This document shows positions 25,146 through 34,383 of a DNA stretch of 64,000 bases, in pieces; the stretch's first letter is position 1; each line of letters starts with the position of its first letter. The position numbers and the translations under genes were made by a program. This DNA is from Sphingobium chungbukense (lineage in GTDB: Bacteria > Pseudomonadota > Alphaproteobacteria > Sphingomonadales > Sphingomonadaceae): contig NZ_LBIC01000014.1 of NCBI RefSeq assembly GCF_001005725.1, forward strand, positions 1-64,000. The letters are read 5' to 3'. Under the pieces are notes generated by a model. That model saw nothing but the letters and a program-made list of their open reading frames with translations, did no database searches and was not told the origin of the DNA.

Positions 25146-26063
25146 ATGGATCGGTGCCTGGATGGATCAGTTGTCGCGATCACTGGTGCCGGGCGCGGAA
25201 TAGGTCGCCAACTGGCGTTGTATTGCGCCGCGCAGGGGGCGGCAATTATCGTCAACGATCCTGGCGTGGCGCAGGCGGGCAACGGCGGCGATACCGCATT
25301 CGCTCAGAACACCGCTAACGACATCATCGGTGCCGGGGGCAAAGCGGCGGCCAACTTCGGTAATGTTGCAGATCCGGCGGAGGCGCAGAGCATTATCGAG
25401 GATGCGGTACGGAAATTTGGCCGAATCGATGCGGTCGTGAACAATGCAGGCATCTTGCGAGACAGCATCTGGCACAAGATGAGTCACGCGGACTGGACCA
25501 GCGTCATCGCGGTCAATCTTACTGGTGTCTTCAACGTTTCCAAGGCCGCCACGCCCTATTTTCGTGAACAGAAGGCGGGCAGTTTCGTTCATTTCACTTC
25601 GACGAGCGGTCTGATCGGCAACATCGGGCAGGCGAACTATTCGGCGGCAAAGTTGGCCGTCGTCGCGCTTTCGCAGTCTATCGCGCTCGACATGGCGCGA
25701 GTTGGCGTCCGCTCGAACTGCATCGCGCCTTTTGCGTGGAGCCGCATGACCTCGTCAATTCCCGCGACAACGCCTGCCGAACACGAACGTGTCCAACGGT
25801 TGCAATCCATGTCGGCAGACAAGATCGCGCCGTTGGTTGCCTATCTGGCATCCGACCTATCCAAGGACGTGACCAACCAGATTTTCGCGGTTCGCAAGAA
25901 TGAAATCGCCCTGTTTTGCAAGCCCCGGCCGATCCGGTCGATGACCAAGGTCGAAGGCTGGACGCCGGAGGCAATTGCCCACGAGCTTGTACCTTCGTTT
26001 CGCAGCAGCTTCGCGCGCGCCGATGAAGTCTCGGCGCATGTCTTTCCTTATGATCCAATCTGA
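25146..26063 (+). CDS. MFE2-type (3R)-hydroxyacyl-CoA dehydrogenase (SDR)
   Basis: This 305-residue short-chain dehydrogenase has NAD motif TGAGRGIG, VNNAGILRDSIW, and catalytic Ser plus QANYSAAK. IIVNDPG after the first strand and SNCIAPFAWSRMT match the dehydrogenase part of peroxisomal multifunctional enzyme type 2. It would oxidise a 3-hydroxyacyl-CoA. GAGGAACGGG precedes ATG 25146. A hydratase-2-like partner lies in the same operon at 32252. Confidence 0.88.
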   Translation: MDRCLDGSVVAITGAGRGIGRQLALYCAAQGAAIIVNDPGVAQAGNGGDTAFAQNTANDIIGAGGKAAANFGNVADPAEAQSIIEDAVRKFGRIDAVVNNAGILRDSIWHKMSHADWTSVIAVNLTGVFNVSKAATPYFREQKAGSFVHFTSTSGLIGNIGQANYSAAKLAVVALSQSIALDMARVGVRSNCIAPFAWSRMTSSIPATTPAEHERVQRLQSMSADKIAPLVAYLASDLSKDVTNQIFAVRKNEIALFCKPRPIRSMTKVEGWTPEAIAHELVPSFRSSFARADEVSAHVFPYDPI

Positions 26064-26073
26064 CAGGTAACCG

Positions 26074-27243
26074 ATGAGCAACGCCGGCATGGATGCAGAA
26101 GTCTTCGAACAATTCTTGATACAGCTTGAACGCTTCGTGCGCGACCGGCTCATTCCTGTCGAGCGCAAAATTATTGAAACCGACCTCATCCCCGAAAACG
26201 TCCTCGAAGCGATGCGCGACATGGGTCTGTTTGGATTGACCATACCGGAAGAGCATGGCGGCGCCGGCATGAACATCAGCCAGTATATCCGCACCATGCA
26301 CACGCTAAGTTATGCGATGCCGGCATTCCGCTCGATCATCTCGATCAATGTCGGCATGTTCGCCTCAGCCCTCAAGAATGGTGGAACAGAAGCGCAGAAG
26401 GCTGCATGGCTGCCGCGCATTGCCGCGGGTGAAATCGCCGCTTTCGGCCTGACCGAACCGGGTTCGGGATCAGATGCGGCGGGTCTGCAGACGACTGCGG
26501 TGCCGACCGGCGACGGCTGGCTTCTCAATGGCACCAAGCGATATATTACCAACTCGCCCTTTGCGAAGGTTGGACTGATCATGGCGCGGACGGCCATGGA
26601 AAATCTGCCCAAAAACGCCCATATATCGGCATTCATCGTCCCGCTTGACATACCCGGCGTGACGATCTGCAAGTCGGACAGGAAGATGGGCCAGTCGGGT
26701 AGCCATATCGCCGATATCGGGCTGGAAGATGTCCACGTTGGCAGCGAGGCTCTGCTCGGCGGCGAACTTGGCAAGGGCTTCGCATTCGCGATGATGAGCC
26801 TCGACAACGGCAGGATGTCGGTGGGCGCCGCAGCGACCGCTTATGCCCGCCGGGCGCTGGATAGCGCCATCCGATACGCGACCGAGCGCAAGGCATTCGG
26901 CGAGCCGATTGCCAACTTCCAGTTGATCCAGCAGATGCTCGCCCAGAGCGAGATCGAAATCTATGCCGCCGAATGCATGATGGACGATGTCACTCGGCGC
27001 GCCGACGCAGGCGAGAACATCTTGCGCAAAGCAGCGGCGTTCAAGGTTTTCGCGACAGAAATGTGCGGCCGCGTGGTGGATGCCTGCGTCCAGATCCACG
27101 GCGGTGCCGGCTATCTTGCCGAATACGATGCCGAACGTTTCTTCCGCGATGCGCGCATATATCGGATTTATGAAGGCACGACCCAGATCCTGCAACTCCA
27201 GATCGCTAAGCACATGCTGCGTGAATTTGCGGCGGCGAATTGA
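26074..27243 (+). CDS. Acyl-CoA dehydrogenase
   Basis: This 389-residue FAD enzyme shows GLFGLTIPEEHGGAG, the FAD signature AFGLTEPGSGSD, QIHGGAGYLAEYDAER, and the catalytic Glu in IYEGTTQIL. It makes a 2,3-enoyl-CoA. It starts 10 nt after the SDR gene. Chain-length preference cannot be read by eye. Confidence 0.92.
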   Translation: MSNAGMDAEVFEQFLIQLERFVRDRLIPVERKIIETDLIPENVLEAMRDMGLFGLTIPEEHGGAGMNISQYIRTMHTLSYAMPAFRSIISINVGMFASALKNGGTEAQKAAWLPRIAAGEIAAFGLTEPGSGSDAAGLQTTAVPTGDGWLLNGTKRYITNSPFAKVGLIMARTAMENLPKNAHISAFIVPLDIPGVTICKSDRKMGQSGSHIADIGLEDVHVGSEALLGGELGKGFAFAMMSLDNGRMSVGAAATAYARRALDSAIRYATERKAFGEPIANFQLIQQMLAQSEIEIYAAECMMDDVTRRADAGENILRKAAAFKVFATEMCGRVVDACVQIHGGAGYLAEYDAERFFRDARIYRIYEGTTQILQLQIAKHMLREFAAAN

Positions 27244-27351
27244 CCTTCGTGGGTTGCACTTCATCCGCAGGCTGCACCATGGGCGGCCAGGGGGTTCATT
27301 CCGCCCCGCCCTGGCGCATGGCCAATTCGCCTGCGGGCCGGATCAAACGCC

Positions 27352-28566
27352 ATGTATAATTTTCTCGATGGCCTATCGATCATTGAGGCATCGTCATTCG
27401 TCGCCTCTCCCACGGCGGGCCTTTATTGCGCGCAATTTGGCGCACAGGTGATACGCGTCGACCAGATTGGCGGCGGCCCCGATTACCGGCGCTGGCCTGT
27501 GACGGCGGCGAATGATTCGCTCTATTGGGAGAATCTCAATCGTGCAAAAAAGTCAGTCGCGGTTGATCTTCGCAGGCCTGAGGGGCGTGAAATAGTGCAG
27601 GAACTCGTGAGGGCAACCGGCCAGTTCATCACCAATTTTCCGGTGGATGGTTTCCTGTCCCATGCCCTCCTCGCGCAGGGGTGTCCGGATCTTGTCACCT
27701 TGCGGATAATGGGATGGGCCGATGGCTCGCCCGCGCTCGATTACACCATAAACAATGCCGTGGGATACCCTATGCTGACTGGAACGGGCCCCGATCCGGT
27801 CAATCATGTCCTGCCCGCATGGGATCTCATTTCCGGCGCATACGGAGCATTCGCCATGCTTGCCGCGATGCAGTGGCGAAGCACCAGTGGCGAAGGATGC
27901 GAGATCCGGCTGCCGTTGTCAGACGTGGCGATTGGCACGGTCGCCAACCTCGGTGGACTTGCAGAAATGCTCTATACGGGCCGGGATCGTCCGCGCCTTG
28001 GCAATGCAGTTTATGGTTTGTTCGGTCGCGACTTCACCACGCGCGACGGGGTGCGGACAATGATTGTCGTTGCCACGCATCGCCAGTGGGCCCATTTGCT
28101 GGGGGCGCTGGGCCTTTCCGAAGATGTTGCGGCCATCGAACAAGAGCGCGGTGTTTCTTTCGAACAGGATGACGGCCTCCGATATACCTTGCGTGACATG
28201 CTCTATCCCTTGTTTGAACGGGCGATCCGGTCGCGTGATTACGCCGATCTGTCTACTGCCTTCGATGCGGGGGGAATCGTCTTTTCGCCCTATCGCAGGA
28301 TGCTTGATGCGGTTCACGATCCAGCGCTGGTAGCGAACAATCCGATTTTCGGGATGGTGCCAAATCCCAGCGGCTTCGACTATCCCGCCGCGGGCACATT
28401 CGCCACCGTTCCCCAAATGCACCGTCGGGATCCTTGTCCCGCGCCGTGCAATGGCCAGCATACCGAAGAAGTCCTGGCGGATCTGCTCTCGCTGCCTGCC
28501 GCCGAAATCGCCCGCCTGATCGACGCAGGTATTGTGGGCAACATGGCGAGTGGAGACCCGAAATGA
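27352..28566 (+). CDS. Class III CoA-transferase (CaiB/BaiF)
   Basis: This 404-residue protein has LDGLSIIEASSFVASPTAGLY, LNRAKKSVAVDLRRPEGR and the conserved Asp in LPAWDLISGAYGAFA. Members transfer CoA between acids, often dicarboxylates; one (Mct) moves CoA within mesaconyl-CoA. A 108-nt gap precedes it, and its stop overlaps the thiolase start (ATGA). It may activate the operon's acid substrate. Confidence 0.88.
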   Translation: MYNFLDGLSIIEASSFVASPTAGLYCAQFGAQVIRVDQIGGGPDYRRWPVTAANDSLYWENLNRAKKSVAVDLRRPEGREIVQELVRATGQFITNFPVDGFLSHALLAQGCPDLVTLRIMGWADGSPALDYTINNAVGYPMLTGTGPDPVNHVLPAWDLISGAYGAFAMLAAMQWRSTSGEGCEIRLPLSDVAIGTVANLGGLAEMLYTGRDRPRLGNAVYGLFGRDFTTRDGVRTMIVVATHRQWAHLLGALGLSEDVAAIEQERGVSFEQDDGLRYTLRDMLYPLFERAIRSRDYADLSTAFDAGGIVFSPYRRMLDAVHDPALVANNPIFGMVPNPSGFDYPAAGTFATVPQMHRRDPCPAPCNGQHTEEVLADLLSLPAAEIARLIDAGIVGNMASGDPK

Positions 28567-29777
28567 CCCTTCGTCGCGCAGCCATTGTCATGCCGATCCG
28601 CACTGCGGTGGGCAAGTTTGGCGGCTCTCTTTCGCCGATGACTGCAGGCGAGCTTGGCGCAGTCATCCTCAAGGCCCTGATCGAGCGCACGAAGATCGAT
28701 CCCGCCCGGGTCGACGATGTCGTGTTCAGTCAGGGATATGGCAACGGCGAGGCGCCGGCCATCGGCCACTGGTCATGGCTGGCTGCCGACCTGCCGCTTG
28801 AAGTCCCCGGCTATCAGCTCGACCGGCGCTGCGGTTCGGGGCTACAGGCGATCGTCAACGCCGCGATGATGGTGCAGACGGGGATGTCCGACGTTGTTGT
28901 CGCCGGCGGGGTCGAATCAATGTCCAACGTCGAACATTATTCAACCGACCTTCGCGGGGGCAAACGTTCCGGCAGTATCACCCTTCACGACAGGTTGACG
29001 CGCGGACGCCTTATGTCTCAGCCGACGGAGCGTTTTGGTGTTATCTCCGGCATGATCGAAACGGCCGAAAATCTTGCCAGGGATTATGACATCAGCCGGG
29101 AACAGGCAGATGCCTATGCCGTGCGCAGCCACCAGCGGGCCGCGGCCGCCTGGGCGAATGGAATGTTCGACGACGAAATCGTGCCGGTTGTGGTGCCGCA
29201 AAGAAAGGGCGCGCCTGCCATCTTCGCACACGATGAAGGTTATCGCGGCGACGCGACGATGGCTTCGCTCGGCGCGCTGAAGGCGATTGAGGGCGGCGTC
29301 GTAACCGCTGGCAACGCCAGTCAGCAGAACGACGCCGCTGCCGCTTGCCTTGTGGTGGCCGAAGACAAACTCGACGAACTGGGGGTGGAACCGATCGCCT
29401 TTTATCATAGCTCGGCCGCGGCGGGCTGTGATCCCAGTCGTATGGGAATTGGTCCCGTTCCTGCAGTGCAACGCTTGTTCGCCCGCAGCGGCCTTGGCTG
29501 GGGCGATATTGATCTGGTTGAGCTGAACGAAGCCTTCGCACCGCAAGTCCTGGCGGTTCTGAAAGGATGGGGCTGGTCGGATGACGACGGCCGGAACGAA
29601 ATCCTCAATGTCAATGGTTCGGGTATATCGCTTGGCCACCCGATCGGTGCAACCGGTGGTCGTATTCTTGCCAACCTTACCCGCGAACTTGTGCGCACGA
29701 AAGGCCGCTACGGTCTTGAGACGATGTGCATCGGCGGCGGACAAGGCATCGCCGCAATCTTCGAGCGCGCGGCCTGA
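28563..29777 (+). CDS. Thiolase (acetyl-CoA acyltransferase)
   Basis: This 404-residue enzyme has nucleophile Cys about 90 in LDRRCGSGLQA, TAGNASQQNDAAAA, NVNGSGISLGHPIGATGGR with the catalytic His, and the second Cys in CIGGGQGIAAIF. It thiolytically cleaves a 3-oxoacyl-CoA. ATG 28563 overlaps the CoA-transferase stop, showing translational coupling. Confidence 0.93.
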   Translation: MTLRRAAIVMPIRTAVGKFGGSLSPMTAGELGAVILKALIERTKIDPARVDDVVFSQGYGNGEAPAIGHWSWLAADLPLEVPGYQLDRRCGSGLQAIVNAAMMVQTGMSDVVVAGGVESMSNVEHYSTDLRGGKRSGSITLHDRLTRGRLMSQPTERFGVISGMIETAENLARDYDISREQADAYAVRSHQRAAAAWANGMFDDEIVPVVVPQRKGAPAIFAHDEGYRGDATMASLGALKAIEGGVVTAGNASQQNDAAAACLVVAEDKLDELGVEPIAFYHSSAAAGCDPSRMGIGPVPAVQRLFARSGLGWGDIDLVELNEAFAPQVLAVLKGWGWSDDDGRNEILNVNGSGISLGHPIGATGGRILANLTRELVRTKGRYGLETMCIGGGQGIAAIFERAA

Positions 29778-29779
29778 AG

Positions 29780-31372
29780 GTGGCTGATCTGCGCCAGGCC
29801 CTGAACGCCGCGAGAGACTATCGCGACTCGGTCAAGGCAGCGTTGGGCGCGCGCTTGGTGTCCGGAAGGATTGATGAGGAGCAGCGGGCCGCGCACGGTT
29901 ATGCCTGGGTGGCCACGCTTGTGGCTGCGCTTGAAGCGGTGCTCGAATGGTCCGAAGCCAGGGGCAGCAAGAATGACTTTGACGCCAGGATCGCCACTCT
30001 GGCCTTCGCTGAATGCATTGGCCAGATCGGTGGCGGCCTGCCGATGGGCCAGAACGAAATCTTCCGCCCCGGCGACCTCGGACTTGGCAGCGCTGCCCGC
30101 ACGCTTTTCGACCGGTGCGTGGACCTACTCGATGTGGACTATGCTGCAACCAGAGGCGAAGTGGCTGCAGCCCTGGCCCAGGGGCAATGGCCAAGCGAGT
30201 CGCTCGATGATGCCGAAGCCGACACGATCCGCGAGCAATACCGTCGCTTCACCAATGCTGTCATCGTGCCCCAGGCTCACGGATGGCATCTGGCGAATGA
30301 TCTGATCCCCGAGGCAGTGATTCAGGCCATGGCCGATCTCGGTACATTCGGAGTCTGCATACCCGAAATCTATGGGGGACTTGGCCTCGGTAAGCTAAAG
30401 ATGTGCATCATAACCGAGGAATTGTCGCGGGGCTGGATTGGCGCGGGCTCGCTTGGCACGCGGTCGGAAATCGCCGGCGAACTGATCGGCTTGAACGGCA
30501 CCGAAGCGCAAAAGGCCTGGTGGTTGCCCAGGATCGCAAGCGGCGAGGTTTTGCCGTCAGCAGCCTTCACCGAACCCGACACCGGATCGGATCTTGGCTC
30601 CATTCAAACCCGCGCACGGCACGACGGCGATCACTGGGTCATCAACGGGGCGAAAAACTGGATTACCCATGCCAGCCGATCAGATCTGATGACGATGCTG
30701 GTGCGAACATTACCTGAAGCCAGGGGTTACGCCGGGCTGTCGATGTTGCTGGTGCCCAAGCCTCGGGGCACGAGCGATGACGGTTTCCCAGCCCCTGGCA
30801 TGACCGGAAGCGAGATCGAGGTCCCCGGTTATCGCGGGATGCGCGAATATGCCCTGCAGTTCGATGCCATGACCGCGCCGGCAGACGCCCTGCTGGGCGG
30901 CGAGGAGGGGAAAGGGTTCAAGCAGCTCATGCGTACCTTCGAGGGCGCACGCATCCAGACCGCCGCGCGGGCTATCGGCGTCGCGCGGCGGGCCATCGAA
31001 CTGGGCCTCGACTATGCCTTGGTTCGCAAGCAATTCGGCAGGGCCATCGTCGGGTTTCCGCGCGTGTCGGACAAGCTGGCGATGAGCCTTGTCGATTTTG
31101 TGATGGCGCGTGAACTCTGCTATGCTGCCGCGCGAGCCAGGGATTCGGACAAGCGCTGCGATATTGAGGCCGGCATGGCAAAGTTGCTTGCCGCTCGCGC
31201 CGCCTGGTCGAACGCCGACGCTGCGCTGCAGATCCACGGCGGCAATGGTTATGCCCTTGAATACGAGATCAGTCGCATCCTTTGCGATGCGCGCATCCTC
31301 AACATTTTCGAGGGCGCTGCGGAAATTCAGGCTCAGGTGATTGCCCGCGGCCTGACCGGGGATGATATATGA
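29780..31372 (+). CDS. Acyl-CoA dehydrogenase resembling methylsuccinyl-CoA dehydrogenase
   Basis: This 530-residue protein has a helical N-terminal extension of about 140 residues (HGYAWVATLVAALEAVLEW, QIGGGLPMGQNEI) before a standard acyl-CoA dehydrogenase body with AAFTEPDTGSDLGS, QIHGGNGYALEYEISR and catalytic IFEGAAEI. The extension and its GGLPM.Q.E signature recall (2S)-methylsuccinyl-CoA dehydrogenase of the ethylmalonyl-CoA pathway. GTG 29780 lies 2 nt after the thiolase stop; the frame is open further upstream but inside thiolase. A branched dicarboxylyl-CoA substrate is inferred. Confidence 0.82.
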   Translation: MADLRQALNAARDYRDSVKAALGARLVSGRIDEEQRAAHGYAWVATLVAALEAVLEWSEARGSKNDFDARIATLAFAECIGQIGGGLPMGQNEIFRPGDLGLGSAARTLFDRCVDLLDVDYAATRGEVAAALAQGQWPSESLDDAEADTIREQYRRFTNAVIVPQAHGWHLANDLIPEAVIQAMADLGTFGVCIPEIYGGLGLGKLKMCIITEELSRGWIGAGSLGTRSEIAGELIGLNGTEAQKAWWLPRIASGEVLPSAAFTEPDTGSDLGSIQTRARHDGDHWVINGAKNWITHASRSDLMTMLVRTLPEARGYAGLSMLLVPKPRGTSDDGFPAPGMTGSEIEVPGYRGMREYALQFDAMTAPADALLGGEEGKGFKQLMRTFEGARIQTAARAIGVARRAIELGLDYALVRKQFGRAIVGFPRVSDKLAMSLVDFVMARELCYAAARARDSDKRCDIEAGMAKLLAARAAWSNADAALQIHGGNGYALEYEISRILCDARILNIFEGAAEIQAQVIARGLTGDDI

Positions 31373-32229
31373 CCACCCAGCCGTACGTACAATGGCAAAG
31401 CTGGATTGGTCGTGAAGAATTGCGTCACGACTATCTGGAACCCGCTGCCGCACGACGGTGGCTGGCGACTTTCGACCGCGTTGCGCCGGCAGATGGCAGC
31501 GTGCCGCAAGGCTATCATTGGTGCCTTTGCCTGCCAGACGCGCCAACAGCCGCATTGAGCGTGGATGGACATCCGGTGCGCGGCGGCGAAAGCAGCTTCA
31601 TGCCACCACTTCCTCAGTCGCGCCGGATGTGGGCATCGAGCAGGATCGAATTTCTTTCGCCGTTGCTCATCGGCCAGAAGGTGCAGCGCAGATCGCGGAT
31701 CAATTCCATCGCCGAAAAGCAAGGCGCGACCGGCAAGCTTGTTTTTGTCGAGATGGCACAGGAAATCCACTGCAAAGGCGAAATCTTCGTTCGCGAAACC
31801 CAAGCGATCGTTTATCGGGATCCCATGCCTTTGGGGCCCGCAGAGCTGCCGCGGCCGCCTGACATGACCTTCGACGGATCTCGATGGGTTGCGCACCGCG
31901 CGCTGGTCCCCTCGGAAGCCTTGCTGTTCCGATTTTCGGCGCTGACCTTCAACAGTCACCGGATTCATTATGATCGGGCCTACACCTGCGAAATCGAGGG
32001 GTATCGCGGCCTCGTCGTTCACGGTCCGTTGACGGCGACACTGCTGCTGGAACTCGCCCAGCAGCACTTCGGCGACAATGCGCTTCGGTGCTTCGATTGC
32101 CGAGCGGTGTCTGCCGCGATCTGCGGCGAGGAACTGCATTTGGCGCTTCGCGCGAACGGTAATAGTGTTCAGTTCGTCGCCCATGCGCGCGACGGCCGTC
32201 CGATCATGGTTGCCAGCGCCACCCTTTGA
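31369..32229 (+). CDS. HTD2/MaoC-type hydratase, mesaconyl-C4-CoA hydratase-like
   Basis: This 286-residue double hot-dog protein has an N-terminal FAS1-like dehydratase half and a C-terminal half with FSALTFNSHRIHYDR and GLVVHGPLTATLL. This pattern is shared by mesaconyl-C4-CoA hydratase, itaconyl-CoA hydratase and HTD2. It would add water across an enoyl-CoA. The start overlaps the previous stop (ATGA), pairing it with the methylsuccinyl-CoA-dehydrogenase-like gene. Confidence 0.85.
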   Translation: MTTQPYVQWQSWIGREELRHDYLEPAAARRWLATFDRVAPADGSVPQGYHWCLCLPDAPTAALSVDGHPVRGGESSFMPPLPQSRRMWASSRIEFLSPLLIGQKVQRRSRINSIAEKQGATGKLVFVEMAQEIHCKGEIFVRETQAIVYRDPMPLGPAELPRPPDMTFDGSRWVAHRALVPSEALLFRFSALTFNSHRIHYDRAYTCEIEGYRGLVVHGPLTATLLLELAQQHFGDNALRCFDCRAVSAAICGEELHLALRANGNSVQFVAHARDGRPIMVASATL

Positions 32230-32251
32230 CCACCTTCCAGGGAAATTGAAA

Positions 32252-33127
32252 GTGACAATCGATCCGCAAAAATTGCTCAACTTTCGTATTCCTGCGGTTC
32301 GTCAGACCGTCACTCCACGCGATGCTGCATTTTACGCCTTATCGATCGGGATGGGGCGAGATCCTACCGACCTCGCGCAGCTGCCATTCGTGGATCCCCT
32401 TCGTGGACCGGTTGCCATGCCCGGCATGGCGCTCGTTCTCGCGAGTCCCGGGTTCTGGCTGGGGCACCCTGATTCCGGTGTGGATCCGGTTTCCGTCCTG
32501 CATGCCGGTCAATCCATGGTACTGCTTGGCCCGGTTCCGGCAACTGGCGAAGTCGAAAGCACAACCCGCGTCACCCACATTGTCGACAAAGGCGTGGGCA
32601 AGGCCGCGTTGATATTCACCGAAACCAATATCCGCGATGATTGCGGCACCTGCTTTGCCTGTCTTGAACGTACGATCTTCATTCGCGGCGGCGGCGGGTT
32701 CGGAGGGGAAGGCGAAGCTCCGCGAAGTTCGCCGGTACCCGTGGCGGAAGGCAATGCCGCTCTTGTCATTGACCTGACGACCGGTCCCGAACAGGCCCTG
32801 ATCTATCGTCTAAATGGAGATCTCAACCCGCTGCACAGCGATCCAGCAATCGCGGCGCGCGCCGGGTACAGGATGCCGATATTGCACGGCCTGGGCACGA
32901 TGGGCATCATCGTTCACGCCATCCTCCGCGGGCGGCTCGGCTACCAGACCGAGCGCCTGCGCGCAGTGCAACTGCGTTTCGCCGCACCGGTGTTCCCTGG
33001 TGAAACCATCAGAACCGAAATCTGGAATAACGGCGCTTTTCGGGCATCGGTGCTCGAGCGCGACGTCATCGTTGCAGATCAAGGGTTTTTCACAATCTCT
33101 CCGGATGAGGGCGATGCAGTTTCTTAG
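32252..33127 (+). CDS. MaoC-domain enoyl-CoA hydratase 2
   Basis: This protein of about 291 residues has the hydratase-2 motif RLNGDLNPLHSDPAIA and MPILHGLGTMG in its C-terminal hot-dog domain; the N-terminal half is a second, degenerate hot-dog. It hydrates trans-2-enoyl-CoA to the 3R-hydroxyacyl-CoA, the substrate for the MFE2-type dehydrogenase in the same operon. GTG 32252 follows CCAGGGAAA. Confidence 0.87.
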   Translation: MTIDPQKLLNFRIPAVRQTVTPRDAAFYALSIGMGRDPTDLAQLPFVDPLRGPVAMPGMALVLASPGFWLGHPDSGVDPVSVLHAGQSMVLLGPVPATGEVESTTRVTHIVDKGVGKAALIFTETNIRDDCGTCFACLERTIFIRGGGGFGGEGEAPRSSPVPVAEGNAALVIDLTTGPEQALIYRLNGDLNPLHSDPAIAARAGYRMPILHGLGTMGIIVHAILRGRLGYQTERLRAVQLRFAAPVFPGETIRTEIWNNGAFRASVLERDVIVADQGFFTISPDEGDAVS

Positions 33128-34289
33128 TCCTTTCGAACCTCAACACTTTCACGAAATCCGCGACGGTGTGCGCCGGCTTTGTGAAAAGTTCCCGGGTGAA
33201 TATTGGCGCAAGCTCGACGCTGATCGCGAATATCCGACTTCTTTTGTCGATGCGTTGACGAGCGCTGGCTATCTTTCGGTACTTATACCCGAGGAATATG
33301 GCGGATCAGGTCTGGGCCTTTCGGCTGCAGTTGCCATCCTTGAGACGATTCAAGCGATGGGTTGCAACGGAGCGGCATGCCATGCCCAGATGTATAACAT
33401 GGCCATCATCCTTAGACATGGATCGGATGAGCAAAAGCGCCTTTATCTGCCCGCGATCGCAAGCGGCGCACTGCGCTTGCAGGCTTTCGGCGTAACCGAG
33501 CCGGGAAGCGGCTCCGATACCACTGCGTTAAGGACGACGGCAGTTCGCGATGGGGACTATTTCGTGGTGAGCGGCCAGAAAATCTGGACCAGTCGCGCCG
33601 AACACAGCGATCTCATGCTGCTGCTAGCGAGGACTTCGCCGCGCGATCAAGTGACGAAGAAAACCGACGGTCTTTCCATATTCATCGTCGATATGAACCA
33701 GGCTCGCACCGCGGGTTCGCTAACGATCCGGCCTATCCGCACCATGATGAACCATGCCACGACGGAACTTTTCTTCGACAGGATGCGCATCCCGGTCGCC
33801 AATCTCTTAGGCAAAGAAGGCAAGGGCTTTCATTGCATCCTTTCGGGCATGAATGCGGAAAGAGTTCTTATTGCTGCCGAATGCGTCGGTGATGCGAAAT
33901 GGTTCACCCGAAAATCCATTGCTTATGCCAATCAACGGGTGGTGTTCGATCGCCCCATTGGCATGAACCAGGGCGTCTCTTTTCCGATCGCGCGAGCCCA
34001 CGCAAATATGCGCGCTGCCGAGCTCATGGTCCATGAGGCCGCGCGCCTTTACGAAGCGGGGCTTGAACATGGACCCGAGGCGAACATGGCAAAAATGCTT
34101 GCCGCGGACGTAGCAGTCGAAGCGGGCAACGCCTGCATCCAGACATATGGCGGATATGGCTTTGCTGAGGAATACGACATCGAACGGAAATTTCGAGAGG
34201 CCCGCCTTTATCAGGTGGCACCTGTTTCGACCAATCTCATATTGTCATTCATCGCAGAGCATGTCCTGAAACTACCGCGAAGCTATTGA
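33114..34289 (+). CDS. Acyl-CoA dehydrogenase lacking the usual C-terminal catalytic Glu motif
   Basis: This 391-residue protein has LSVLIPEEYGGSGLG, AFGVTEPGSGSD and QTYGGYGFAEEYDIER. Where most relatives have YEGT the sequence reads LYQVAPVSTN, so the base must sit elsewhere (as in isovaleryl-CoA dehydrogenase) or be lost. ATG 33114 with GAGGG upstream is preferred to ATG 33105. The start overlaps the MaoC gene end by 14 nt. It is the last gene of the operon. Confidence 0.85.
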   Translation: MQFLSPFEPQHFHEIRDGVRRLCEKFPGEYWRKLDADREYPTSFVDALTSAGYLSVLIPEEYGGSGLGLSAAVAILETIQAMGCNGAACHAQMYNMAIILRHGSDEQKRLYLPAIASGALRLQAFGVTEPGSGSDTTALRTTAVRDGDYFVVSGQKIWTSRAEHSDLMLLLARTSPRDQVTKKTDGLSIFIVDMNQARTAGSLTIRPIRTMMNHATTELFFDRMRIPVANLLGKEGKGFHCILSGMNAERVLIAAECVGDAKWFTRKSIAYANQRVVFDRPIGMNQGVSFPIARAHANMRAAELMVHEAARLYEAGLEHGPEANMAKMLAADVAVEAGNACIQTYGGYGFAEEYDIERKFREARLYQVAPVSTNLILSFIAEHVLKLPRSY

Positions 34290-34383
34290 GGCGGCCACCA
34301 CGCTCCGTCGTTTCCGCTCACTCGACACAACGACTGTTGCTGCGACCAGGCAGCGCAACACTGAAGAAGAAAGGTGGCCTACC

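Noticed and set aside
34290-34383. A terminator between convergent operons
   Set aside because: GGCCACC and GGTGGCC are complementary but about 75 nt apart, and the shorter GTTGCTGC/GCAGCGCAAC pairing has a bulge and no T-run.
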